Notes: generated by a model not told the origin, from the sequence alone. A stretch of 64,000 nt of DNA from Bradyrhizobium prioriisuperbiae (GCF_032397745.1 NZ_CP135921.1:5444501-5508500); one strand, 5' to 3'. Shown: positions 26,778 to 35,558, counted from the first letter of the stretch. Made by a program: numbers and translations.

Positions 26778-28019
26778 ATGACGGACCACAGGATGTCTCT
26801 CAATCGCCGCACACTTCTGGGCGGCGCCGCTGCCATCAGCCTTGCGGGCACGGGTTTCGCCCGCGCGCAGGCGTCGCAAAACGTCAAGGTCGGACTGATC
26901 GTGCCGCTCTCCGGCCTCTATGCGCGGCCCGGCGCCGTGATGAAGATGGGTGCCGAACTCGGCATCGCCGATGTCAATGCGGCCGGCGGCATCAAGGCGC
27001 TGGGCGGCGCGAAACTCGAACTGGTCGCGCTGGATTGCGGCGACACCGTCGAGAAGGCGAAGAACGCGGCGCAGCGCATGGTGGCGCAGGAGACCGATCT
27101 GGTTGCGGCCACCGGCGCCTATCTCTCCTCGTTCACGCTGGCGGTCAGCGAGGTGACGGAACGCGCAGGCTTGCCGCTGCTGACGCTGTCCTATTCGGAT
27201 CTTTTGACCGATCGCGGGTTTCGCCACATCTTCCAGACCGCGGCGACCGCAGCCTCGCAATCGGCGCAGGGTCTGCCGCAACTGATGAAACTCGCGGAAA
27301 CGGCCTCCGGCAAGAAGCCGAAGACGGTTGCCATTGCCATGGACAACACCGGCACCTCGATTGCCACCGCCAAGGCGCTCAAGGAGAAGCTGTTCCCGGA
27401 GCTCGGCCTGCAGCTTGTGATGGACGAGGTGTGGACGCCGCCGCTGACCGACGCCACGCCACTGATCCAGAAGGTGCGCTCGACCCGGCCCGACCTGTTC
27501 CTGTTCATGCCCAATGCGATCTCCGACGCCAAGCTCGGGCTGGAGAAGATGAACGAGTTCGGCCTGGGGCAGGGCCGCATCCCGACGATTTCGTTCAGCA
27601 TCACCATCGCCGAGCCGGACATGCTGCAGAGCGTGTCACCCGAGGTGGTGCAGGGCATCATGACCATCGTGGCGAACTGGGGGGTGAAGGGGCAGGAGAA
27701 GCTGCTCGCCGACCTCAAGGCCAAATACAAGGAGCCGTGGATGACCCAGAACGTGGTCTCCACCTACGGCGACATGTGGCTGATCAAGGAGGCGCTGGAG
27801 AAGGCTGGCAAGGCCGATCGCACCGCGGTCTCCGATGCGCTGCACACGATCGATGCCGGCCCCGCCAAATATTATCCCGGCGGCAGCCTCAAATTCGACG
27901 ACAAGGGCCGCCGCGTCGGCGCCGGTGTCGTGATCGTACAATGGCAGAACGGCGTGCCGGTCACGGTCTATCCCAGTGATCTCGCGGTGGCCGAGCCGTT
28001 CTGGCCGAAGCGCGGCTGA
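26778..28019 (+). CDS. Branched-chain-type ABC receptor 1 (Tat signal)
   Basis: 413 residues. Begins with a twin-arginine-like signal, SLNRRTLLGGAAAISLAGTGFARAQA. The mature protein has the Leu/Ile/Val-binding fold (Peripla_BP_6): VKVGLIVPLSGLYARPGAVMKMGAELGIADVNAAGG, CGDTVEKAKNAAQRMV and the ending KFDDKGRRVGAGVVIVQWQNGVPVTVYP. Start: ATG 26778 after GGGAGGAAAA. Located directly after livF, it should deliver ligand to this transporter. It is a close paralogue of the next gene. Confidence 0.92.
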   Translation: MTDHRMSLNRRTLLGGAAAISLAGTGFARAQASQNVKVGLIVPLSGLYARPGAVMKMGAELGIADVNAAGGIKALGGAKLELVALDCGDTVEKAKNAAQRMVAQETDLVAATGAYLSSFTLAVSEVTERAGLPLLTLSYSDLLTDRGFRHIFQTAATAASQSAQGLPQLMKLAETASGKKPKTVAIAMDNTGTSIATAKALKEKLFPELGLQLVMDEVWTPPLTDATPLIQKVRSTRPDLFLFMPNAISDAKLGLEKMNEFGLGQGRIPTISFSITIAEPDMLQSVSPEVVQGIMTIVANWGVKGQEKLLADLKAKYKEPWMTQNVVSTYGDMWLIKEALEKAGKADRTAVSDALHTIDAGPAKYYPGGSLKFDDKGRRVGAGVVIVQWQNGVPVTVYPSDLAVAEPFWPKRG

Positions 28020-28056
28020 CCATCAAAATACAACAAAAAATCCGGAGGGAATCGAC

Positions 28057-29472
28057 ATGGACGAACGCAGATCGCCGGAACCAAGACCGGGTTGCGATGA
28101 ATTTAGAGCAGACCAGCTCCGTCATCCTGAGGTGCTCGCGAAGCGAGCCTCGAAGGATGAACGGCCGAGGTCGCGCGCACACGGGCCGTCGCCCTTCGAG
28201 GGCCATCCTGCGGATGGCCGCCTCAGGGTGACGGATTACGTTGGTCGAGCACAGCTTGCTTTGACGCGGCGAACTCTGCTCGCCGCCACCGCACTCGGCA
28301 TCGCCGCGCCGCGCGCGTTTGCGCAGGCCCCCGCGGAGGTCAAGGTCGGCCTTTTGGTGCCGCTGTCGGGGCTTTATGCGCGGCCGGGCTCGGTGATGAA
28401 GATGGGCGCCGAGATGGCGGTGGATCACGTCAACAAGGCCGGCGGCGTCAAGGCGCTCGGCGGCGCGAAACTGAAACTGGTGGTGATCGATTCCGGCGAC
28501 ACCACCGAGAAGGCCAAGAACGCGGCCCAGCGCATGGTGGCGCAGGAGACGGATCTGGTGGCCGCCAGCGGCGCCTATCTCTCCTCGTTCACGCTCGCGG
28601 TGACGGAAGTGACCGAGCGGGCGCAATTGCCGGTGCTGACGCTGTCCTATTCGGATCTGATCACCGAGCGCGGCTTCAAATATGTGTTCCAGACCTCGGC
28701 CACCGCGGCCTCGCAGGCCCGCCAGGCGCTGCCGCTGATCATGAAGCTGTCCGAGAGCGCATCCGGCAAGCGGCCGAAGACGGTGGCCATCATCACCGAC
28801 AACACCGGTGCCTCGATCGCCTCCGTGAAGCCGATGCGTGAAGGCCTGCTCAAGGAACTCGGCCTCGATCTGGTGATGGATGAAACCTTCACCCCGCCGC
28901 TGTCGGATGCGACACCGCTGGTGCAGAAGGTGCGCTCCGCGCGACCTGATCTCCTGTTCTTCCTGCCGACGGTGATTTCCGATGGCAAGCTGGTGCTGGA
29001 GAAGATGAACGAGTTCGGTCTCGGGCAGGGGCGCATTCCCACCATCTCGTTCGGGATCGCGATTGCCGAGCCGGACATCCTGCAGACCATCAATCCGGAC
29101 TTGCTGCAGGGCGTGCTGACCTGCGTCGGCAGCTGGGCCACCAAGGGCCACGAGGAGCTGGTGAAGGAGTTGAAGACCCGCTTCAACGAACCCTGGATGA
29201 CCCAGAACGCGATCTCCACCTACGGCGACATCTGGGTGATCAAGGATGCGCTGGAAAAAGCCGGCAAGGCCGACAAGGCCGCGGTGGCGGATACGCTGCG
29301 CACCATGGATGGCGGTCCGTCAAAGTATTATCCCGGCGGCCTGATCAAGTTCGACGACAAGGGCCGGCGTGTCGACGCCGAGATGACCGTCGTGCAATGG
29401 CAAAAAGGAATCCCGGTCACCGTCTTCCCGGAGAGGCTCGCAGTTGCCGAGCCGTTCTGGCCGAAGCGATGA
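28057..29472 (+). CDS. Branched-chain-type ABC receptor 2 with repeat-derived N-terminus
   Basis: 471 residues, about 58 longer than its tandem paralogue at 26778. The ATG has an excellent ribosome site (CCGGAGGGA), yet the export signal (LTRRTLLAATALGIAAPRAFAQ) begins only near residue 69. Residues about 21-60 are translated from a complete family-A palindromic repeat (28119-28234) that keeps the frame open. The mature part matches the paralogue closely (VKVGLLVPLSGLYARPGSVMKMGAEMA; GDTTEKAKNAAQRMVAQETDLVAASGAYLSS). Translation may instead begin at a TTG near 28261, and the long n-region could affect Tat export. Confidence 0.88.
   Translation: MDERRSPEPRPGCDEFRADQLRHPEVLAKRASKDERPRSRAHGPSPFEGHPADGRLRVTDYVGRAQLALTRRTLLAATALGIAAPRAFAQAPAEVKVGLLVPLSGLYARPGSVMKMGAEMAVDHVNKAGGVKALGGAKLKLVVIDSGDTTEKAKNAAQRMVAQETDLVAASGAYLSSFTLAVTEVTERAQLPVLTLSYSDLITERGFKYVFQTSATAASQARQALPLIMKLSESASGKRPKTVAIITDNTGASIASVKPMREGLLKELGLDLVMDETFTPPLSDATPLVQKVRSARPDLLFFLPTVISDGKLVLEKMNEFGLGQGRIPTISFGIAIAEPDILQTINPDLLQGVLTCVGSWATKGHEELVKELKTRFNEPWMTQNAISTYGDIWVIKDALEKAGKADKAAVADTLRTMDGGPSKYYPGGLIKFDDKGRRVDAEMTVVQWQKGIPVTVFPERLAVAEPFWPKR
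28119..28234. repeat. Palindromic repeat family A, copy 3, inside a coding region
   Basis: Starts CCGTCATCCTGAGGTGCTCG and ends GCCTCAGGGTGACGG. A shorter first hairpin than the other copies (GCTCGCGAAGCGAGC). It lies wholly within the reading frame of receptor 2 and contributes about 39 codons without a stop. Confidence 0.92.
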
Positions 29473-29527
29473 AATCCATCCGCCGTGATGCGGATGGCAA
29501 TTGTAGCTCAATGCAAGGAAAAATCTG

Positions 29528-29917
29528 ATGAGCAAGGAAATCTTCGATCGTGGTCTCGCCATCCGCAAGGACGTGCTTGGCAAGGAATTCGTCGAGAAGT
29601 CGTTCGAGAGTGCCGACGACTTCAACATGCCGATGCAGGAACTCACCACCGAATATTGCTGGGGTTATGTCTGGGGCCGTGACGGCCTGCCGCGCAAGAC
29701 CCGCAGCATGCTCAATATCGCCATGCTCAGCGCGCTCAACCGCAATCACGAACTGCGGCTGCATCTGAAGGGCGCGCTGAAGAACGGCGTCACCAAGGAC
29801 GAGATCCGCGAGATCCTGCTGCAGGTCGCGATTTATTGCGGCGTGCCGGCCGGCGTGGACTCGTTCCGCACCGCGCGCGAGGTGTTTGCGCAGATCGAGG
29901 CGGAGGCCAAGGGCTGA
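29528..29917 (+). CDS. Carboxymuconolactone-decarboxylase-family protein
   Basis: 129 residues, the size of PcaC-type 4-carboxymuconolactone decarboxylases. The all-helical core is recognisable: GYVWGRDGLPRKTRSMLNIAMLSALNRNHELRLHLKGALKNGVTKDEIREILLQVAIYCGVPA. It lacks the CxxC of the AhpD peroxidase branch, since only one Cys is present in YCGVPAG. Start: ATG 29528 after CAAGGAAAAATCTG. As the last gene of the liv-type operon, it hints that the imported compound enters an aromatic or lactone pathway. Confidence 0.87.
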   Translation: MSKEIFDRGLAIRKDVLGKEFVEKSFESADDFNMPMQELTTEYCWGYVWGRDGLPRKTRSMLNIAMLSALNRNHELRLHLKGALKNGVTKDEIREILLQVAIYCGVPAGVDSFRTAREVFAQIEAEAKG

Positions 29918-29980
29918 GGACGGCAGGCACGGACGTCTTCATGCCAAGACCACGACCTTTCAGCTCCCTCCCCCCTTGTG

Positions 29981-31264
29981 CAGGGCTGTCCCGGGAAAAA
30001 TCACGCATAGGTGAACCCCAGCTGATCGGGAGAGAACCTGGGTTTTGGCCTGCTCGGATTGACGGGTGGCGGGGTGTCAATTTCTGCGATCGGTTTTCGC
30101 ATGAACAGGCGTTGGCAAACGAGCTCAGCGAAACGTAGCTGCAGCATCGGCAAGGAATTCAGACGCCGCGCGAGGCGCAGGAGCAGATAGGCGATCATCG
30201 CGGCTATGATTTGCAGCCGAATGGCGTTGTCGTTCTTGCCCATGAACTTGTGGAGGTTGAGATGCTGCTTGATCCAGCGGAACAGGAGCTCGATCTGCCA
30301 GCGGCTCTTGTAGAGAGCCGCAATCTCGACTGCCGTGCGTTCGAGATCGTTGGTGATGAGAGTGATCATTCCCCTTTGTCACGCCTGACCTTGATGCGTC
30401 GCAATGGGATCGGCAGACTGGAATCGCCCTTGCTGGCGAGCGAGACATTGGCATCGGCGATGACTCTGAAGCCGTCGCCTATGGTCTTGCGCACGTACCG
30501 GGACTTTGTCATGCGCAAGCGCGTGTTCACCTTGACGCGGGTGACGAAGAAAGCCTTGGCAGCATTGATCTTCTTCCACCAGCCAAAGTGATAATAGCCC
30601 TTGTCGAAAACGTAGGTCGCACCGGCTTCCAGCTCCGTTTGACGGCCGATCTCGACGTCATTGACGGTCGCCGGCGTAATCTCGACACAACGCGGGACAT
30701 CGTTCCCTGGATGATAGACGACGTGCATCTTCAGGCCGCGGATACGGCCATTCCATTCGGCCCATTCGCACATCTTGCCCAACGGCACCGGGCTCGAGTC
30801 GATCAACCGAACCATCTCGGCCCCTTCCACCCGCGTGTGTCGATCGGCCTTCTTTGCCAGCATCGCGAAAGTTTCCGCGAAAATACTCACCGGACGACGT
30901 GCATTCGCACGCGAGAGTGTCGAGCGAGGGTCTTGCCTACACCCAAATGATAATGCTGATGGGAGTTTGCCTTAGAGGTCGCTTCCACAGCGCGCAGGCT
31001 CGTGACCCCGCCCAATTGGGCGCCCACCATCGCCACAAGATGATCCCAGCTTTTGAACGTCTTGTCGTAGGCATTACCGTTATGTCGCTCGACGATTTCC
31101 CGAAATTGTCGTCGATCAATCGGTTTGAGGAGCTCCCCAAAGATGCTATTCACGTATTGCATGCCCGGCCCTTTTCTGTGTCTCGACAACCAGAAAGTAT
31201 CCGGTTCACGCTGGAGTCGCCGGGCATGCGCTGCGGCATAGTGAATCATTCCGGGACAGCCCTG
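29981..31264 (-). mobile_element. IS4-family insertion sequence with 9-bp target duplication
   Basis: Perfect 14-bp terminal inverted repeats CAGGGCTGTCCCGG (29981-29994) and CCGGGACAGCCCTG (31251-31264). Flanking direct repeats CCCCTTGTG at 29972-29980 and 31265-31273. Length 1284 bp. The transposase frame runs leftward and is broken twice. The insertion point is inside a palindromic repeat whose other arm is at 31355-31392. Confidence 0.9.
30001..31162 (-). pseudogene. IS4-family transposase, broken by two frameshifts
   Basis: Three consecutive minus-strand segments rebuild one IS4 transposase. Segment 1 (from ATG 31162) holds the N-terminal DUF4372-like part MQYVNSIFGELLKPIDR...HYHLGVGKTLAR. 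Segment 2 (to 30366) holds the first catalytic Asp (VRLIDSSPVPL) and the second (YVFDKGYYHF). Segment 3 (30369 to 30001) has the YREK-like motif SRWQIELLFRWIKQHL with the catalytic Glu. The first shift is near 30920, within the Leu-Ala-Arg stretch; the second is at 30366-30369, where a stop overlaps a start. All catalytic residues survive, but no single frame makes the protein. Confidence 0.88.
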
Positions 31265-31273
31265 CCCCTTGTG

Positions 31274-31392
31274 GGGAGGGCGGGAGGGGTATCCCGTATT
31301 CGGACGTCGCGAGTCGCTGGAAACAGTTGATCCGATACGCTGCGACGCCACACTCACCCCCCTCCCTAACCCTCCCCCACAAGGGGGGAGGG
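31274..31392. repeat. Palindromic G/C-tract repeat split by IS4
   Basis: The right arm at 31355-31392 (CACCCCCCTCCCTAACC then CCCCCACAAGGGGGGAGGG) pairs with a left arm cut in two by IS4: CTCCCTCCCCCCTTGTG (29964-29980) and GGGAGGGCGGGAGGGG after the element (about 31274-31290). Joining the flanks restores one repeat arm. Confidence 0.75.
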
Positions 31393-31474
31393 AACAACTC
31401 ATCGTCTCGGCGAGATGTCGGCGTCACTCGAAGACTTCAGCTTGCATCGCCGATAGCGTCATCAGGAATCCCAC

Positions 31475-32281
31475 ATGACCACCCCAGAACCTTTCGATCT
31501 GTTCGCCATCCGCTACGGCCGTCACACCGGTCGCCGCGCCACCGACAATGTCATCGGCGCCGATCCGCACGAGGCGGGAACGGATCTCGAATATTTCGTC
31601 TGGGTCGCGAAGCGGTCGGACAGGGTCTATGTCATCGATACCGGTTTCAATGCGACTTCGGCGGCGGAGCGGGGGCGCACCATGCTGCGTCCACCGGCCG
31701 AGGGCGTGCGGGCGCTGGGGATCGATCCCGGACAGGTCGATCAGGTGATCCTGACTCATCTACACTATGATCATGCCGGTTCGCTCGGTGCCTTTCCGCG
31801 CGCCGGCTTTCATTGCCAGGATACGGAAGCGTCCTACGCCACGGGTCGCTGCATGTGTCATCCGTATCTGCGTCATCCCTACGATGTGGAGGACGTGGTC
31901 GGCTTTGTGCGGCATGTCTATGCCAACCGCGTGGCATTTCATGATGGCTTTGCCGAGCTGACAAGCGGGCTGACGCTGCACAAGGTCGGCGGCCATTCCG
32001 CCGGATTGCAGGTGGCGCGGGTGTGGACCCGGCGCGGCTGGGTCGTGATCGCCTCCGACGCCAGCCATTATTATCGCAATTTCCGGCAGGGGCAGCCGTT
32101 CCCGACTGTCTATCATGTCGGCGAAATGATGGAGGGCTTCAACACCATTCGCGGCCTCGCCGACAGCGACGACCACGTCATTCCCGGCCATGATCCGCTG
32201 GTGATGTCGCTCTATCCGCCGCCGTCGGCGGAGCTCGACGGCATCGCGGTGCGGCTCGACGTCGCGCCGCGGCAGGGTTGA
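31475..32281 (+). CDS. N-acyl-homoserine-lactonase-like metallo-beta-lactamase-fold hydrolase
   Basis: 268 residues. The dinuclear-zinc motif HLHYDHAG (about residues 94-101) is complete, with further metal ligands in GGHSAG (about 173), ASDASHYY (about 190) and PGHDPLV (about 241). The layout and the Asp-Thr-Gly (VIDTGFN) before the motif match the AiiA/AttM lactonase branch. Such enzymes open lactone rings, either quorum-sensing signals or catabolic lactones. The carboxymuconolactone-type gene nearby makes the second plausible. Start: ATG 31475. It is followed 2 bp later by an SDR gene. Confidence 0.85.
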   Translation: MTTPEPFDLFAIRYGRHTGRRATDNVIGADPHEAGTDLEYFVWVAKRSDRVYVIDTGFNATSAAERGRTMLRPPAEGVRALGIDPGQVDQVILTHLHYDHAGSLGAFPRAGFHCQDTEASYATGRCMCHPYLRHPYDVEDVVGFVRHVYANRVAFHDGFAELTSGLTLHKVGGHSAGLQVARVWTRRGWVVIASDASHYYRNFRQGQPFPTVYHVGEMMEGFNTIRGLADSDDHVIPGHDPLVMSLYPPPSAELDGIAVRLDVAPRQG

Positions 32282-32283
32282 TC

Positions 32284-33069
32284 ATGACCGCGTCGCGACG
32301 CTCGGCGCTGGTGACCGGATCGGGCGGCGGTCTCGGCCTTGCCGTTGCCGGGAGCCTTGCGGCGGCGGGTTGTGACATCGTGCTGCACGGGATCGAGGAG
32401 GCCGCAGTCGTCGAGCCTCAACGCGCGGCTCTGGAAGCTAGCCACGGCACGACGGTGATCTACCATCAGGCCGATCTGTCCGACCTCGCCGCCATCGAGG
32501 GCCTGATGGCTGCAATCCATCAAAGGTTCGGCGGTCCCGATATCGTGGTCAACAACGCCGTGGTCAGGCACTTCGCGCCGGTCGAAAAGTTCGCCGCTGC
32601 CGACTGGGAGCGATCGCTTGCGGTCAATCTCACCGCGCCGTTCCACATCATCCGCCTCGCCCTGCCGGGCATGCGTGCCCGGGATTTTGGCCGCATCGTC
32701 AACATGTCCTCGCACTATGGACAACGCGGCGCGCGCGACCGCGTTGACTACGTCACCACCAAGAGCGGCATCCTCGGCCTGACCCGCGCGGTGGCGCTGG
32801 AGACCGCCGGCACCGGCATCACCTGCAATGCGGTCAGCCCGGGATCGCTGCCGACGCCGGCGATTCTCGGACGCATCGATGCGCTGGCCGCGCAGCGCGG
32901 CATCTCCCGCGAGGACGCCACGCGCGACTACATGAAGGAGCGCCAGCCCAGCGGACGTTTTGTCCAGCTGGAAGACGTCGGCGCCACCGTGGCCTTCCTG
33001 TGCAGCGACGCCGCGCGCGATATTACGGGCACGGTGCTTCCGGTCGATGGGGGATGGTCGGCGGCGTAG
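32284..33069 (+). CDS. Short-chain dehydrogenase (3-hydroxybutyrate-dehydrogenase-like)
   Basis: 261 residues from ATG 32284, only 2 bp after the lactonase stop, so the two are co-transcribed. SDR motifs: TGSGGGLGLAVAGSL, NNAV (in place of NNAG), VNMSSHYGQRGARDRVDYVTTKSGILGLTRAVALE with the YxxxK pair, and the C-terminal ITGTVLPVDGGWSA. The SHYG...VDYVTTK arrangement recalls 3-hydroxybutyrate dehydrogenases. A family-A repeat follows. Confidence 0.9.
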   Translation: MTASRRSALVTGSGGGLGLAVAGSLAAAGCDIVLHGIEEAAVVEPQRAALEASHGTTVIYHQADLSDLAAIEGLMAAIHQRFGGPDIVVNNAVVRHFAPVEKFAAADWERSLAVNLTAPFHIIRLALPGMRARDFGRIVNMSSHYGQRGARDRVDYVTTKSGILGLTRAVALETAGTGITCNAVSPGSLPTPAILGRIDALAAQRGISREDATRDYMKERQPSGRFVQLEDVGATVAFLCSDAARDITGTVLPVDGGWSAA

Positions 33070-33099
33070 GGGTTATCAGCCATGATTGGATCATGTTAA

Positions 33100-33236
33100 C
33101 CGTCATCCTGAGGTGCGAGCTGTGCGGTGCGCTTGCATCGCGCGGCGAGCCTCGAAGGATGAACGGCCGAATCTTCTTAAGAATTGGCCGTCGCCCTTCG
33201 AGGGCCGCGCTGCGCACGGCCACCTCAGGGTGACGG
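33100..33236. repeat. Palindromic repeat family A, copy 4
   Basis: Starts CCGTCATCCTGAGGTGCG and ends CCACCTCAGGGTGACGG, with inner CCTCGAAGGATGAACGGCC and GGCCGTCGCCCTTCGAGGGC. It sits between two convergent genes (SDR and MmgE/PrpD), where it could also work as a bidirectional terminator. Confidence 0.92.
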
Positions 33237-33252
33237 CTAACTTGTTCCAAGC

Positions 33253-34602
33253 TCAGGCAATCGCCGCGATCAGCCGGCTCAAACCCTCATCATCCCGGTC
33301 CAGCGTCCACACCGCCTCGATGATGCGATCGGCATCACAGCCGGGAGCGCCGGCACTGGCGTGCTTGCGCAGCTTGGCTTCGATATCGGCATCGGACAGC
33401 GGCTGCTCCAGGCTGCCCCGTGCATTTAAAACGGTGTGCGTCACGCTGCGGCCGCTGGTCAGCTTGATGGCGACGCAGGCCGCGCCGACCGGCATCGACG
33501 GATCGAGCTCGGCGCGCACCTTGCCGCGCAGCGCCACAACGACGGGATCGAATACGATCGTCTCGGAAAATTCCCGCACGTCGGCCTCGCCATGGAGCAG
33601 CGCCACCGCGGCGCAGTGGTGGATGCTGACACGGGCGTCGCGGTCGTTCGTGACCACGCGGTCGCCTCGCGCCAGCAGCAGGGCATCGCCGGTCACTGTG
33701 ACGGAGGCGATGCGGCCGGGATCGAGCGCATGCTCGCTTCGCAACGCCAGGCAGGCATCGATCACTGCATGCATCACGATCCCCGCGGGATACGGCTTGA
33801 AGGTATTGCGTGCAAATTCCCAGCGCCTGCCGAGATCGCCGGTCAGTGCTGTCACATCCGGCTCGTCGCCGGTCGCCCGGGCCCAGCCGAGCGGGCCTTC
33901 GAGGGCAGTGGCTGCCGCGCGCTGGCCGTTGCCGGCGAGCAGCGCGGCCAGAAGTCCGCTGCGCGCGGCATTGCCGACGCCGGCGTTCTTGGCGGCGGTG
34001 GGCAGGTTCTCGACCAGCCCCGCGGAGAGGCTTGCGGCGATGCCGAGCGCATTGGCCGTGCGCTCATCGTCGATATCAAGCAGCTTGACCGCGGCTGCAG
34101 CCGCGCCGAACACGCCGCAGGTCGACGTGATGTGCCAGCCGCGGGCATAGTGCCCGGGGGTGACGGCGAGGCCGATGCGGCATTCGATCTCGGCGCCAAT
34201 GGCGAAGGATTCCAGGAGGCGCAGGCCGGACAATCCTCGCCATTCCGCCAGCGCCAGTGCGACCGGCGCCACCGGGGCAGTGGGGTGGATGATGGTCGGC
34301 ATGTGGGTGTCGTCGAAATCGAGCAGGTTGATCGCGACCGCGTTGACGAACGCGGCACTAGCCGCGTCCATACGCTCGCGCCGGCCGATCAGCGTAGCCT
34401 GCTCGGGACCGGAAAAGGTCCGCAGGGTGCGCGCGATGGCGTCAACAGCCGGATCATGGGCCGAACCCAGTGCAGTGCTCAGCCCGTTGAGCAGGGACCG
34501 CCTGGTGGCCTGCCGCACGGGTTCGGGGAAATCCTGCCAGCGCGCGCGTGCCGCGAAGCTTGCAAGCGCCGCGCTTGCGGCCGGCGGTTTCGATTGCATC
34601 AT
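33253..34602 (-). CDS. MmgE/PrpD-family protein (second of two)
   Basis: 449 residues. Family features: LNGLSTALGSAHDP near the N-terminus, FVNAVAINLLDFDDTHMPTIIHPTAPV (the DDTH segment is typical), FAIGAEIECRIGLAV, and WEFARNTFKPYPAGIVMHAVIDACLAL. It belongs to the 2-methylcitrate dehydratase / aconitate decarboxylase superfamily. Distant from the family member at 21746. It converges on the lactonase-SDR pair. Its substrate cannot be told, but two MmgE/PrpD genes in one block suggest breakdown of branched tricarboxylic or dicarboxylic acids. Confidence 0.87.
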   Translation of the reverse strand: MMQSKPPAASAALASFAARARWQDFPEPVRQATRRSLLNGLSTALGSAHDPAVDAIARTLRTFSGPEQATLIGRRERMDAASAAFVNAVAINLLDFDDTHMPTIIHPTAPVAPVALALAEWRGLSGLRLLESFAIGAEIECRIGLAVTPGHYARGWHITSTCGVFGAAAAAVKLLDIDDERTANALGIAASLSAGLVENLPTAAKNAGVGNAARSGLLAALLAGNGQRAAATALEGPLGWARATGDEPDVTALTGDLGRRWEFARNTFKPYPAGIVMHAVIDACLALRSEHALDPGRIASVTVTGDALLLARGDRVVTNDRDARVSIHHCAAVALLHGEADVREFSETIVFDPVVVALRGKVRAELDPSMPVGAACVAIKLTSGRSVTHTVLNARGSLEQPLSDADIEAKLRKHASAGAPGCDADRIIEAVWTLDRDDEGLSRLIAAIA

Positions 34603-34779
34603 TCCATCACGATTGCGCAGCGATGATCATGACCCGAGTGTACGCGGGTCCGCGTGCGCGCGAAAGCGACAAGCGCGCGTCATGCATGCGCAAACACACG
34701 CAGGAGTGACCTGCGAGTGGAATTCAGTCCGCACAGTTCGGCGTGTCCCGACGTCAGCGCGCTGCGTCGGGGGGCGGGC

Positions 34780-35196
34780 TCAGATGGCCGCCGCGTAGAC
34801 CTTTGCCGTATCGTAATACTCGTAGTATTCGACCGCCTTGCCGTCACGGAAGCGCCAGAAATCGATCTTCGGCGTCTCCACGGTCTTGCTGGTCCGCTTG
34901 TTGGTCCATGCGCAGGAGCCGCGCATCACCACCGTGTCACCCTGCGCGACAAACTCCTTGGTGGTATAGTGAACCATGCTCCAGTCGTTCAAGAGCCCGG
35001 TGAAGTAGGCGCCGAGTTGGTCACGTCTGGTATAGCTGGTGGCGAAGGCCATCGGCGCTTCCCCCTCGGCGAGCGAGCCGAACTGGATGTCGTCGTCGAC
35101 GATGCCGAGCCAGTGGTCCACGCTGTCGCCGCGGGTCTCTTGCCACTGATGATAGGCTTCCTCCAAAATCTTGACGTTGGCTGCTTCGTTGGACAC
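34780..35196 (-). CDS. NTF2-like (SnoaL) domain protein
   Basis: 138 residues from GTG 35196, chosen because GGAGG stands five bases upstream and the protein then starts with the helix ANVKILEEAYHQW typical of the fold. The cone-shaped NTF2 pattern follows: DHWLGIVDDDIQFGS, YFTGLLNDWSMVHYTTKEFVAQGDTVVMRGSCAWTNK and KIDFWRFRDGKAVEYYEYYDT. Members act as ketosteroid-isomerase-like enzymes or ligand binders. An ATG 46 codons upstream is open but unsupported. Nothing nearby fixes its role. Confidence 0.8.
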   Translation of the reverse strand: MSNEAANVKILEEAYHQWQETRGDSVDHWLGIVDDDIQFGSLAEGEAPMAFATSYTRRDQLGAYFTGLLNDWSMVHYTTKEFVAQGDTVVMRGSCAWTNKRTSKTVETPKIDFWRFRDGKAVEYYEYYDTAKVYAAAI

Positions 35197-35465
35197 TTCA
35201 GCCTCCAAATCGTTTGAGTCAAAAGAACTGAAAATATGCATGCGTGACGGCCGGTCGCCTCGTGCGGGGACGGGGTCACCGGAGCCATTATAGCCGAGAA
35301 GGCAGGACCGGAGAACCTGCGCCAGGGAGGACATTTCCGCGCGCGATGGGTCGGAGCGCGACCTCGTTGTCGCCCCGGGCTGTTACCGCCGTATTGCGCA
35401 CGCGTCGGACAAGCCGGCGTCGATGCCGCTCACATCCTGCGTTTGGCGCAGGAGAAGAACTCGCG

Positions 35466-35540
35466 AGTACCGCCGATCTGAAGTTCCTACATCACTTGCG
35501 GCAAACTCATCCCAGGAACTTCAGATCGAAAAGCGGTACT
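35466..35540. repeat. Palindromic repeat next to the IS5 insertion
   Basis: Outer arms AGTACCGC (35466-35473) and GCGGTACT (35533-35540). Inner 14-bp perfect arms GATCTGAAGTTCCT (35475-35488) and AGGAACTTCAGATC (35514-35527). Same two-level layout as the family-B palindromes, and it shares the core TGAAGTTC. It is the only structure in the gap 35197-35558. Confidence 0.8.
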
Positions 35541-35558
35541 ATATTCATAGGTTTGCTA

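Noticed and set aside
30360..30372. Programmed -1 frameshift at AAAGGGG in the IS4 transposase
   Set aside because: The run does not match the X XXY YYZ heptamer in the zero frame, and IS4 transposases are normally single frames. Decay is the simpler reading, especially with a second shift upstream.
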